This document shows, piece by piece, positions 1 through 7,279 of a stretch of 60,808 nt of DNA. The notes beneath the pieces were generated by a model. That model was given only the letters and a program-made list of their open reading frames with translations. It had not been told where the DNA came from and made no database searches. Position 1 is the first letter of the stretch, and each line of letters begins with the position of its first letter. A program made the position numbers and the translations under genes. Origin of the DNA: an uncultured Oscillospiraceae bacterium (lineage in GTDB: Bacteria > Bacillota > Clostridia > Oscillospirales > Acutalibacteraceae); NCBI GenBank assembly GCA_900540535.1, contig UQGM01000009.1, positions 1 through 60,808 of the forward strand, written 5' to 3'.

Positions 1-1581
1 GCCGTAAGCTCCTCCGCCTGTAATATCAATACCTGTATGATAACCGCTGGCGTAAGCACTTGAAGCATATCCATAACCACGTGATATACTGTTAAGACCG
101 ATAACCGGCCATAAAAGTCTTCCGCTGGATGAAGATACAGAACCTCCACCTCCGCTTACAGAAAGAGATTTCGTACCAACAAGTATCTCCTGATCTACAG
201 GCTCCTGTACTGTTACTCTCTCTATCTCTTCCGTAGAAACTTTTACTCCATCAACATATGAAACAAGCTCTGTTACACGGGCAACGCCCTTTACACCCTG
301 TGTCTTTATTCTCTGTGTACCCTTGTAAAGGCTTGCAGATTCAGTCTTGACTGTCTCATAAGGTATTTCTTCTGTACGTACTTCTGTCTTCATAACCTTT
401 ACACGTACATAGTTAACTTCCATAGAAACAACTATCTGATCACCAAGATAAATGTTCTCACCCATATTGGGATTCATTGCATAAAGCTGTTCAATAGTTG
501 TATCGTATTTCAGAGCAATATCATAAAGGGTGTCGCCATCCTGAACAGTATGATATACAGCTTCCGTTTTATTGGTAGCAAGCTTTGCTTTCAGCTTTGC
601 AGCATCCCATATAGTTTCTTCATTATCAGGATAAAGACCCTGTACATACTCTATATCTTCAACAAAACCTACAATTCCGTCGCCGTCAGCAGGCTTTTTA
701 GCCTCCAGAATCTCATCAAATACACTTGTAGCATCCGTTTCGTTTTTAACGGCACATAAAAATTCACCGTCAACATAAATTCCGCAGGCGTTGGTAATAT
801 TGCTCTGTGAATTTTCAATCAAAGCATCGCACAGTGCAGAGGAGTCAGTAAGCTCGTTCTTTGATACTACTTTTATCTTGTATGTAGGTTTCTCAATAGA
901 AACCTCCTGCTTTTCAGAACCAGTACTGCTTACTCCGAGATTAAGTCGCTCATTAGCAAGGTTTTCTGCATCAAGATACACATTTTCATTGGCAACATAA
1001 CCAAGACTTACATTTCCATATAAAAGTTCAAGAGCAAATGTTCGTCCGTTCCAGTAATTAACGGTAAGCATCAAAACCACAAAAGCTCCGACAGGCATAG
1101 CAAGCCTTAATACTGAACGCATAAAAGCTCTGTGACGGTTAAAGCCCTTCTTAATGTAGTGATGAAGCACCGAACAAATAAGACCTACATTCTTTATTGA
1201 AAGGCCACGCATATTGTCGTAGGCAGACTTTACTTCATCCTTTATAAAGTGAAGCTCGTTAATAGAGTTATGGAGCCACTTAAAGAATAAATGATCAACA
1301 CCGATTGCAAAAATGCGCAATAATGTATAAACTGCTCTTAACGGTTTTGTGACTATGCGCCGCAGGCCTTTAAAAATCCTTTTACCACCTCTTATACAAT
1401 AAGCACCCAAAAGGTAAATAAAAGTATAAAGAGATGATTCTCCGTCAAAGTTTTCATTATCTTCTTCGGACGCATTATTAAGCTGCTCATTTTCAGTTTC
1501 AGATTCAGTTATATTTTCAAGGTTTTGTTTATCATCCTCTGGCTTGTCTTCTTCTCGATTGCGTTTTCTGAATTTAAGCAA
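1..1581 (-). CDS. M23-family peptidase with LysM and G5 domains (3' end cut off by window)
   Basis: Likely a membrane-anchored cell-wall hydrolase acting on peptidoglycan outside the cell. The gene reads leftward from a TTG at 1581, preceded by a clear GGAGG site; no ATG fits better. In order the 527 visible residues show an acidic N-terminus, a basic stretch, one membrane segment near residue 165 (followed by NYWNGRTFALELLYG), a LysM repeat (VQDGDTLYDIALKYDTT) around residue 345, a G5-like domain (residues 400-460), a Gly/Ser linker and the start of an M23 domain (GYGYASSAYASGYHTGIDI) whose first zinc histidine lies in HTGIDI. The rest of the catalytic domain lies outside the window. Domain calls come from motif reading; the exact cleavage specificity is unknown. 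Confidence 0.9.
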   Translation of the reverse strand, partial: MLKFRKRNREEDKPEDDKQNLENITESETENEQLNNASEEDNENFDGESSLYTFIYLLGAYCIRGGKRIFKGLRRIVTKPLRAVYTLLRIFAIGVDHLFFKWLHNSINELHFIKDEVKSAYDNMRGLSIKNVGLICSVLHHYIKKGFNRHRAFMRSVLRLAMPVGAFVVLMLTVNYWNGRTFALELLYGNVSLGYVANENVYLDAENLANERLNLGVSSTGSEKQEVSIEKPTYKIKVVSKNELTDSSALCDALIENSQSNITNACGIYVDGEFLCAVKNETDATSVFDEILEAKKPADGDGIVGFVEDIEYVQGLYPDNEETIWDAAKLKAKLATNKTEAVYHTVQDGDTLYDIALKYDTTIEQLYAMNPNMGENIYLGDQIVVSMEVNYVRVKVMKTEVRTEEIPYETVKTESASLYKGTQRIKTQGVKGVARVTELVSYVDGVKVSTEEIERVTVQEPVDQEILVGTKSLSVSGGGGSVSSSSGRLLWPVIGLNSISRGYGYASSAYASGYHTGIDITGGGAYG

Positions 1582-1654
1582 AGGGCACAACCTCCTATTT
1601 CCACACACATTTATAAAAACAAAAACTTAATTCTTCTATAAACAAATACACTTT

Positions 1655-1683
1655 ATTATACATTTTTTGACCGAAAAAGACAA
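1655..1683 (-). promoter_or_regulatory. Sigma-A-type promoter of the M23 peptidase gene
   Basis: On the minus strand TTGTCT (1678-1683) and TATAAT (1655-1660) are separated by 17 bp, about 75 bp before the TTG start at 1581. Confidence 0.65.
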
Positions 1684-1782
1684 GTATATTCATCTATTTT
1701 AATGTCAGCGGAAATTAATGTTAAATGCATTTTGTCCTGTAAATAAGGAACAAAATCGGAAAATATAAACTGAAAATTAAAT

Positions 1783-2244
1783 TTATTTAGTGGGATAAAT
1801 AAGCTTTTCTTCGCTCCAATCAGCCAAAACTTTTTTCATCTCCAGAGCCTCTTTTTTAGCTCCTTCAAGGCTGTGTTCAAGATAGTTTCCGCACTCGGGA
1901 GCAGTTGCTCCGGGAATCTCTCCCTCAAAATCTGCAATAAAATCAAAGGCTGCCTTAGTCAGTTTAATTGCATCACTGTGTGAAAGTCCTCTGGTAAGGA
2001 AATAAAATCCTGTACGGCAGCCCATGGGGCCGAAATAGATTATATTATCCGAAAACTCGGAATTCCTCACAAAGGTTGCAAAAAGATGCTCCACCGTATG
2101 CATTGCGGCGTTTTCCATAAAGGGCGGAATATTGGGACGTCTTGTTCTTATATCATATGTAATAACATCGCCGTCTTTACGGGAAATATACATTCCTCTT
2201 TGAAGAATGTCATGGTCAATTGTAAAGCTTGCTATTTTTTCCAT
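1783..2244 (-). CDS. luxS: S-ribosylhomocysteine lyase LuxS
   Basis: Cleaves S-ribosylhomocysteine to homocysteine and the precursor of autoinducer-2, in the activated methyl cycle. The 153-residue protein has the family length and the HTVEH zinc motif (H49, E52, H53), the catalytic cysteine in PMGCRTG (C76) and the third zinc ligand in PECGNY (C118). It lies 15 bp behind the phospholipase-like gene and appears to be the last gene of the rimM-trmD transcription unit. No pfs/mtn nucleosidase gene is next to it here. Confidence 0.97.
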   Translation of the reverse strand: MEKIASFTIDHDILQRGMYISRKDGDVITYDIRTRRPNIPPFMENAAMHTVEHLFATFVRNSEFSDNIIYFGPMGCRTGFYFLTRGLSHSDAIKLTKAAFDFIADFEGEIPGATAPECGNYLEHSLEGAKKEALEMKKVLADWSEEKLIYPTK

Positions 2245-2259
2245 TTTCTTTTTCCTTTC

Positions 2260-3204
2260 TCAGCATACATCTGTTCCCGTAAGGAATGAGCGATGTCCGA
2301 AAACCTCGGAAGAATCCGCCTTTCCATCAAGGATATTCATAAATCCGGTAATCATCTGAGCTGCATCCTCTTTCGCCTCATCAAAAAGCTCATATACGCT
2401 CTTATTAAGCTTAACAGATTTATCGGCTGGATAATACCATTCATTTTTTGCCCTGTTCATATAGTCGTATTTGTCATCAGCTTTTTCCTGAAGCATCATC
2501 GACGATACTCCCGGCCCGATAACAGGATAAAGGGGCAGCTGTACAGCTCTCAGAAAATCATTTCTCTTTTTGTTACCGCTGTTTATTATTCCCTGCATAT
2601 AGCGAAAATCACGGAAAGCCTGTTCGAATTTCTTCTCATCACACGGACGTTTTAGTGTAACAGAAAAAGCAAAGGATGCCGCTCTTGCCATATTCTCTAT
2701 AAGCTCCGGATCATCGGACAAAAGAGCTTTTGTTGAAAACTTAAGGGTGTTTTCAATATTCTTTTTCTCTTTGAGGAGAAGCATATCTATGTTGAATTCT
2801 ATTCTGTTATGTAGCACAAAGGGATGATAAGTTATGTGCTCTTTTTTCTTTATGTCCTCCATAGCCCAGTAGACAAAAGGATGGACGCTTCTGTCAAGAG
2901 CATAGTGACAGATAAAACCGCAGAAATATGAAATCACACAGTCACGGTCATAATTTTTACCGTTTATGAGATATTCTGCCATTGCTGCAAAAAGCTTTGC
3001 AGGATCACTTCTATGTATTGCGGAACCTGTACCCATAAGACTTTTCCCGGGCATATTGGGAAGAAGTCTGTGGAAAAACAGGAAATCAGGTCCCTGAGTT
3101 CCGTAAATCACGGCACGCTCGTCTACTTTTACACCTTTTGCTCTCTGACGGATTGTATCCATCATTTCATCAGAAAAAATATAGTGAGTTGAAAACGCAG
3201 GCAT
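2260..3204 (-). CDS. Zinc-dependent phospholipase C-like protein
   Basis: A 314-residue protein resembling the zinc-dependent phospholipase C family (S1/P1-like fold) common in Clostridia. Visible are the N-terminal MPAFSTHYIFSD, the GPDFLFF stretch near residue 38 and a HYALDRSVHPFVYW segment near residue 110, all providing His/Asp zinc ligands typical of the family. No signal peptide is visible, so it is probably cytoplasmic, unlike secreted phospholipase toxins. It starts 2 bp before the trmD stop and ends 15 bp before luxS, so it is co-transcribed. The true substrate is unknown. Confidence 0.8.
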   Translation of the reverse strand: MPAFSTHYIFSDEMMDTIRQRAKGVKVDERAVIYGTQGPDFLFFHRLLPNMPGKSLMGTGSAIHRSDPAKLFAAMAEYLINGKNYDRDCVISYFCGFICHYALDRSVHPFVYWAMEDIKKKEHITYHPFVLHNRIEFNIDMLLLKEKKNIENTLKFSTKALLSDDPELIENMARAASFAFSVTLKRPCDEKKFEQAFRDFRYMQGIINSGNKKRNDFLRAVQLPLYPVIGPGVSSMMLQEKADDKYDYMNRAKNEWYYPADKSVKLNKSVYELFDEAKEDAAQMITGFMNILDGKADSSEVFGHRSFLTGTDVC

Positions 3205-3206
3205 GA

Positions 3207-3974
3207 TTATTCCTCCTCCTGACTTTTTTCCTTTTCTCTCTCTTCCATAAGCTTATCAAGGTATTTTTTATCCGCTTTTGTAAGCTCCGCATTTTTAAGA
3301 AGCTCTGGTCTCTTTTTGAGAGTACGCTTCAAGGACTGCTCTCTTCGCCACTTTTCAATATTTGCATGGTGGCCGGAGAGAAGCACTTCCGGAACCTCTT
3401 TTCCCCTCCACTCCACAGGTCTTGTATACTGTGGATGCTCAAGAAGGGATGAAAAATGACTTTCGTTTGTAAAGGCTGCCTCTCCAGAAAGAACACCCGG
3501 AATCATCCTTGCAACGCAGTCCGCAAGAACCAATGCCGGAAGCTCTCCACCTGTAAGAACATAGTCACCTATTGAGATTTCTTCATCGACTATCTCTTCA
3601 ATTACCCTTTCATCAACGCCCTCATAATGACCGCAAAGAAGTGCTATATGCTCCATTTGCGAAAGCTCAATTGCACGTTTTTGGGTAAGGGTCTTTCCCT
3701 GGGGTGACATATAGATAAGATAAGGTCGTCTGCCTGAATCCTCACAGAGAGATTTAAAACAATCATATATTGGCTGGGTCTGCATAACCATTCCCATGCC
3801 TCCGCCGTATGGCGTATCGTCTACACGGCGGTGCTTATCGGCAGTGTATTCCCTTATATCACGGCAGCTTATCTCTATAAGTCCTCTTTCCCTTGCTCTG
3901 CCTATTATGCTCTCTTTAAGAACGTTTTCACACATCTGGGGAAAAAGAGTGAGAATATCAATGCGCATCGTCAA
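3207..3974 (-). CDS. trmD: tRNA (guanine37-N1)-methyltransferase TrmD
   Basis: Methylates G37 next to the anticodon in tRNAs reading CNN/GNN-type codons using S-adenosylmethionine, preventing frameshifts. The 255-residue protein shows DDTPYGGGMGMVM near residue 55 and the deep-knot AdoMet site (LLCGHYEGVDERV, then SIGDYVLTGGELPA). The C-terminus is a short charged tail rich in K and E. It overlaps rimM by 17 bp, a common coupled arrangement in bacteria. Confidence 0.98.
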   Translation of the reverse strand: MTMRIDILTLFPQMCENVLKESIIGRARERGLIEISCRDIREYTADKHRRVDDTPYGGGMGMVMQTQPIYDCFKSLCEDSGRRPYLIYMSPQGKTLTQKRAIELSQMEHIALLCGHYEGVDERVIEEIVDEEISIGDYVLTGGELPALVLADCVARMIPGVLSGEAAFTNESHFSSLLEHPQYTRPVEWRGKEVPEVLLSGHHANIEKWRREQSLKRTLKKRPELLKNAELTKADKKYLDKLMEEREKEKSQEEE

Positions 3975-4476
3975 ATATTCCTTTCATGGGTCTGATTTTG
4001 ATTATTCCGTTTTCTACGTCCGTTTCGGCCACAACCTCTTTTATAGCCGGAATCAAATATTCCCTGCCATTGTCATCGGTTATCTGCCAAACGTCATTGG
4101 CTCCTGTTTCCATAACATCGGTAAGCTTTCCGTAAATAACGCCTGTATCGGCATCGAAAACAGTGCAATCAATTAAATCCTGTATAAAGTTTTCGCCTTC
4201 GCTTAAATTAGCTTCGGCTCTGTCCATATACAGCACCTTTCGCATGATTTTATTTACCGCTTCAATTGAATCTATTCCCTCAACTTTTAAAAGGGCTATA
4301 TTTCCGTGAGGTCGGCATGAAATCACCTTTAAAGCCTCCGTGCCCTCTTTGTTCAAATAAAAATGTTTAAACTGCTTCATAAATTCAGGAGAATCACACC
4401 ATGGATTTACACGCATTTCTCCCCTTACACCGTGGGTACCTACAACCTGTCCCACTTCCAGATATTTTTTTACCAT
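3958..4476 (-). CDS. rimM: 16S rRNA processing protein RimM
   Basis: Assists 30S subunit maturation and binds ribosomal protein S19. The 172-residue protein has the RimM N-terminal domain (EVGQVVGTHGVRGEMRV) followed by a PRC-barrel (residues ~95-165, including LIPAIKEVVAETD). The start has a strong AAAGGAGG site. It stands first in rimM-trmD-PLC-luxS; a terminator and a likely promoter separate it from khpA. Confidence 0.97.
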   Translation of the reverse strand: MVKKYLEVGQVVGTHGVRGEMRVNPWCDSPEFMKQFKHFYLNKEGTEALKVISCRPHGNIALLKVEGIDSIEAVNKIMRKVLYMDRAEANLSEGENFIQDLIDCTVFDADTGVIYGKLTDVMETGANDVWQITDDNGREYLIPAIKEVVAETDVENGIIKIRPMKGIFDDAH

Positions 4477-4510
4477 ATAAAACGCCTCCTTTAACGGGAC
4501 TTTATATTAT

Positions 4511-4539
4511 ATAATAACATTACGACGGATAAAAAACAA
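4511..4539 (-). promoter_or_regulatory. Probable promoter of rimM-trmD-luxS
   Basis: Minus-strand TTGTTT (4534-4539) and TATTAT (4511-4516) are 17 bp apart; an overlapping TATAAT lies at 4506-4511. It follows directly after the khpA terminator, which supports separate transcription of rimM onward. Confidence 0.5.
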
Positions 4540-4554
4540 CCGCAGCCTCAATGA

Positions 4555-4593
4555 CAAAAACAGAGCCGATGCATATTTTCTGCATCGGCTCTG
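4555..4593 (-). terminator. Intrinsic terminator after khpA
   Basis: A perfect 13-bp stem (4561-4573 with 4581-4593), 7-nt loop, then GTTTTTG in the minus direction, 28 bp beyond the khpA stop. Confidence 0.85.
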
Positions 4594-4620
4594 CTAAATA
4601 CTTTCTTATAAACGGGTAAA

Positions 4621-4872
4621 TCAGTCAATCTCAACGGAGATTTTGTCACCTGTACGGCTTGCAGCTGCACGCATGACAACACGGATTGCCTTGGCAATTC
4701 TGCCCTGACGTCCGATAACTCTGCCCATTTCCTCCTGGGAAACATGAAGATGATAAACTGTTACTCCCTCTTCGTTGGGTTCATCAACATCTACGCTGAC
4801 AGCCTCGGGATTTTCCACAAGACCCTGCGCCACTTTTACAAGTAACTCTTTCATTGCAAACGGCTCCTTCAA
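4621..4872 (-). CDS. khpA: KH-domain RNA-binding protein KhpA
   Basis: An 83-residue single-KH protein (KhpA/YlqC family), which in Firmicutes partners KhpB/EloR to bind RNA and affect cell elongation. The KH GxxG loop is seen as VIGRQGRIAKAIR near residue 53. It starts 2 bp after the rpsP stop, the usual rpsP-khpA pairing. Confidence 0.95.
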   Translation of the reverse strand: MKEPFAMKELLVKVAQGLVENPEAVSVDVDEPNEEGVTVYHLHVSQEEMGRVIGRQGRIAKAIRVVMRAAASRTGDKISVEID

Positions 4873-4874
4873 AC

Positions 4875-5120
4875 TTATTTAATGATGCCGTTCTTCTTGA
4901 AGAGATCCTTAACTGTATCTGTGGGCTGTGCACCGTTAGCAATCCACTTTGCTGCCTTCTCAGCGTCAATCTTTACAACTGCAGGCTCCTCCATGGGATT
5001 GTAGTAACCGATTTCCTCGATGAAACGTCCATCACGGGGATATCTTGAATCTGCTACAACTACACGATAGAAAGGTGCCTTTTTTGCGCCCATGCGGCGA
5101 AGTCTGATTTTTACTGCCAT
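4875..5120 (-). CDS. rpsP: 30S ribosomal protein S16
   Basis: Ribosomal small-subunit protein of 81 residues starting MAVKIRLRRMGAKKAPFYR, the highly conserved S16 N-terminus. A longer in-frame reading begins at 5189, but the ATG at 5120 has the GGAGG site and matches the family start. It sits between ffh and khpA in the classic ylxM-ffh-rpsP-khpA order. Confidence 0.98.
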   Translation of the reverse strand: MAVKIRLRRMGAKKAPFYRVVVADSRYPRDGRFIEEIGYYNPMEEPAVVKIDAEKAAKWIANGAQPTDTVKDLFKKNGIIK

Positions 5121-5213
5121 GATTAAATTCCTCCAAAATATTATATATGTTTTTATTTTATCATCACGCTGTGGATGGATTTTTACCATTGCTTTGCGTG
5201 TTGAATGCTTAAT

Positions 5214-6575
5214 TTAGAATCCCGGGAAACCGCCGGGCATTCCTCCGGGCATACCCATGCCCATTCTGCGCATTTTGCGCTTGCTTCCCTTGCCTGAGAA
5301 CTGCTTGAACATCTTCTGCATCTGACGGTGCTGGGCAAGGAGCTTGTTTACATCCTCAACCTGCATTCCGCAGCCTGCTGCAATTCTGCGCTTTCTTGAG
5401 GGATTGATGATTTCCGGCTTTTCCCTTTCAGCGGGAGTCATTGAAAGAATGATAGCTCTTGTTTTATCGAACTGTCTTTCGTCAATATCCACATTGTCGA
5501 GCTTCTTGCCCACACCGGGGATCATGCCAAGAATATCTCTTATTGAACCCATCTTTTTAACCTGCTGAAGCTGATCAAGAAGATCGTTCATATCGAACTT
5601 ATTTTTTCTGAGCTTTTCTTCAAGCTCAGCAGCTTTTTTCTCGTCAAGAGACTGCTCCGCTTTCTCAATAAGTGAAAGCACATCGCCCATACCGAGGATT
5701 CTTGAAGCCATACGCTCCGGGTGGAAAACATCGAGATCGCCGAGCTTTTCGCCCACACCCACAAATTTTATGGGCTTACCTGTTACGGCTCTTGCTGAAA
5801 GTGCCGCACCGCCTCGTGTATCACCGTCAAGCTTTGTAAGAATAAGTCCGTCTATACCCAGAGCCTCGTCAAAGGATGCTGCAACATTGACCGCATCCTG
5901 ACCGGTCATTGAATCAACTACAAGAAGAATTTCGTGAGGCTTTACCTCGCTCTTTATGTTTTTAAGCTCGGTCATAAGCTCTTCATCAATATGAAGACGT
6001 CCTGCCGTATCAAGAAAAACATAATCGTAGCCTTTATCTTTTGCAAGCTTTACAGCCTCTTTAGCGATTGTAACTGGATCAATCTGACCCATTTCAAAAA
6101 CGGGAACTCCCGCTTTTTCACCTACAACCTGGAGCTGCTTGATAGCTGCCGGACGGTAAACGTCGCAGGCTACAAGAAGAGGTCTGTTGCCCTGATTTTT
6201 AAGCATAAGGGCAAGCTTTGCGCTGTGGGTTGTTTTACCTGAACCCTGAAGACCGCACATCATGACGATTGTAGGAGGATGAGGAGCCGAAGCAAGCCTT
6301 GTGCGTGTTCCGCCCATAAGCTGTGTAAGCTCTTCATTAACTATTTTTATTACCATCTGCGCCGGGGTCAGGCTTTCCATAACCTGAGCGCCGATTGCTC
6401 TTTCTGTTACCTTGTTTGTAAAATCCTTTGCCACCTTATAGCTGACATCGGCCTCAAGAAGGGCAAGGCGCACCTCCCTCATGGCCTCTTTAACGTCGCT
6501 TTCGGTAAGCTTTCCCTTTGAACGCAGCTTTTTAAACGCTGCTTCAAGCTTGTCGGAAAGACCTTCAAATGCCAA
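5214..6575 (-). CDS. ffh: Signal recognition particle GTPase Ffh
   Basis: The protein part of the signal recognition particle; it binds signal sequences of nascent membrane proteins and 4.5S/6S RNA, and docks with FtsY. The 453-residue protein has the N-domain, P-loop GLQGSGKTTHSAKLA (~residue 108), DTAGRLHIDEEL, TKLDGDTRGGA, then a methionine-rich M-domain with the RNA-binding GSKRKMRRMGMG end and Gly/Pro/Met tail. It follows ylxM by 20 bp. Confidence 0.98.
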   Translation of the reverse strand: MAFEGLSDKLEAAFKKLRSKGKLTESDVKEAMREVRLALLEADVSYKVAKDFTNKVTERAIGAQVMESLTPAQMVIKIVNEELTQLMGGTRTRLASAPHPPTIVMMCGLQGSGKTTHSAKLALMLKNQGNRPLLVACDVYRPAAIKQLQVVGEKAGVPVFEMGQIDPVTIAKEAVKLAKDKGYDYVFLDTAGRLHIDEELMTELKNIKSEVKPHEILLVVDSMTGQDAVNVAASFDEALGIDGLILTKLDGDTRGGAALSARAVTGKPIKFVGVGEKLGDLDVFHPERMASRILGMGDVLSLIEKAEQSLDEKKAAELEEKLRKNKFDMNDLLDQLQQVKKMGSIRDILGMIPGVGKKLDNVDIDERQFDKTRAIILSMTPAEREKPEIINPSRKRRIAAGCGMQVEDVNKLLAQHRQMQKMFKQFSGKGSKRKMRRMGMGMPGGMPGGFPGF

Positions 6576-6595
6576 ATCTAATCAGTCCTTACTGC

Positions 6596-6958
6596 TTATT
6601 CGCACAGAGCCTGTGCCGTAGCTTTGATTTTTACCGTTGTATCGTTAATTTCTCTCGAAAGGCCGCAGCGCATATTGCACTCGCTTATTTCGTCCGCATA
6701 TCGGATAATCTCATTAAGTCCTCTGCGCACATCTTCAAAACGCTTTGCAAAAGAAAGCTTTTCTTCCATTTCAAGAAGCTGCGCTTCGGCTCGTTTTATA
6801 GAATCACGAACACCTTGACGGGTTATTCCCTCGTTTTCGGCTATTTCTGAAAGCGAAAGGTCGTCGTTATAGTAGTAACCGAGAAAATCACGCTGTTTTT
6901 CCGTGAGCATGTCCCCGTAAAAATCAAGGAGCATTATTATTTCAAGATTTTTAGCCAC
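6596..6958 (-). CDS. ylxM: YlxM-family SRP-associated helix-turn-helix protein
   Basis: Small protein (UPF0122/p13 family) nearly always encoded before ffh in Gram-positives; in streptococci it modulates SRP activity. It has a C-terminal sigma-70-region-4-like helix-turn-helix (LSLSEIAENEGITRQGVRDS). The chosen GTG at 6958 gives 120 residues starting VAKNLEI and has AGGAAG about 8 nt upstream; GTG at 6967 or ATG at 6982 are alternatives. It is the first gene after a consensus promoter. Confidence 0.9.
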   Translation of the reverse strand: MAKNLEIIMLLDFYGDMLTEKQRDFLGYYYNDDLSLSEIAENEGITRQGVRDSIKRAEAQLLEMEEKLSFAKRFEDVRRGLNEIIRYADEISECNMRCGLSREINDTTVKIKATAQALCE

Positions 6959-7015
6959 AGTTACCACTTCCTTTCCCCTCAAAGTGTGTAAAGAACAAAT
7001 ACTTTACAGTCGGTT

Positions 7016-7044
7016 ATTATACTAAAAAAACAAGCGGGTGTCAA
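7016..7044 (-). promoter_or_regulatory. Consensus sigma-A promoter of ylxM-ffh-rpsP-khpA
   Basis: Minus-strand TTGACA (7039-7044), exact 17-bp spacer, TATAAT (7016-7021). Both hexamers are perfect consensus, fitting a highly expressed translation/secretion operon. Confidence 0.9.
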
Positions 7045-7279
7045 GGGCTTTTACGCACCTTTTTCGCCTGTTTTTTCAACACTTCAATGTGGAATGTGGA
7101 AAACTTCCGGTGGTATTTCAACTACTTGTACAGCCACACCTATAAAAGCACAATATATCCGTGAAAAATGGATTATTTTATAAATTTACAGGTGGAAAAC
7201 TTTTTTGAAACTTTAAATCCGGCACATGCGAATATGTTCAATATTACCATAATACCGACTTTAAACTGATATCAAAGTC
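7045..7279. other. Gene-free AT-rich stretch between mutS2 end and the ffh-operon promoter
   Basis: No credible ORF. It contains an 11-bp direct repeat GTGGAAAACTT at 7096-7106 and 7192-7202, and a short inverted repeat GACTTT/AAAGTC at the mutS2 stop. No clear intrinsic terminator for mutS2 was found. Confidence 0.5.

Noticed and set aside
7096..7202. GTGGAAAACTT repeats as DnaA boxes
   Set aside because: They differ from the TTATCCACA consensus and only two copies occur; no origin features nearby.
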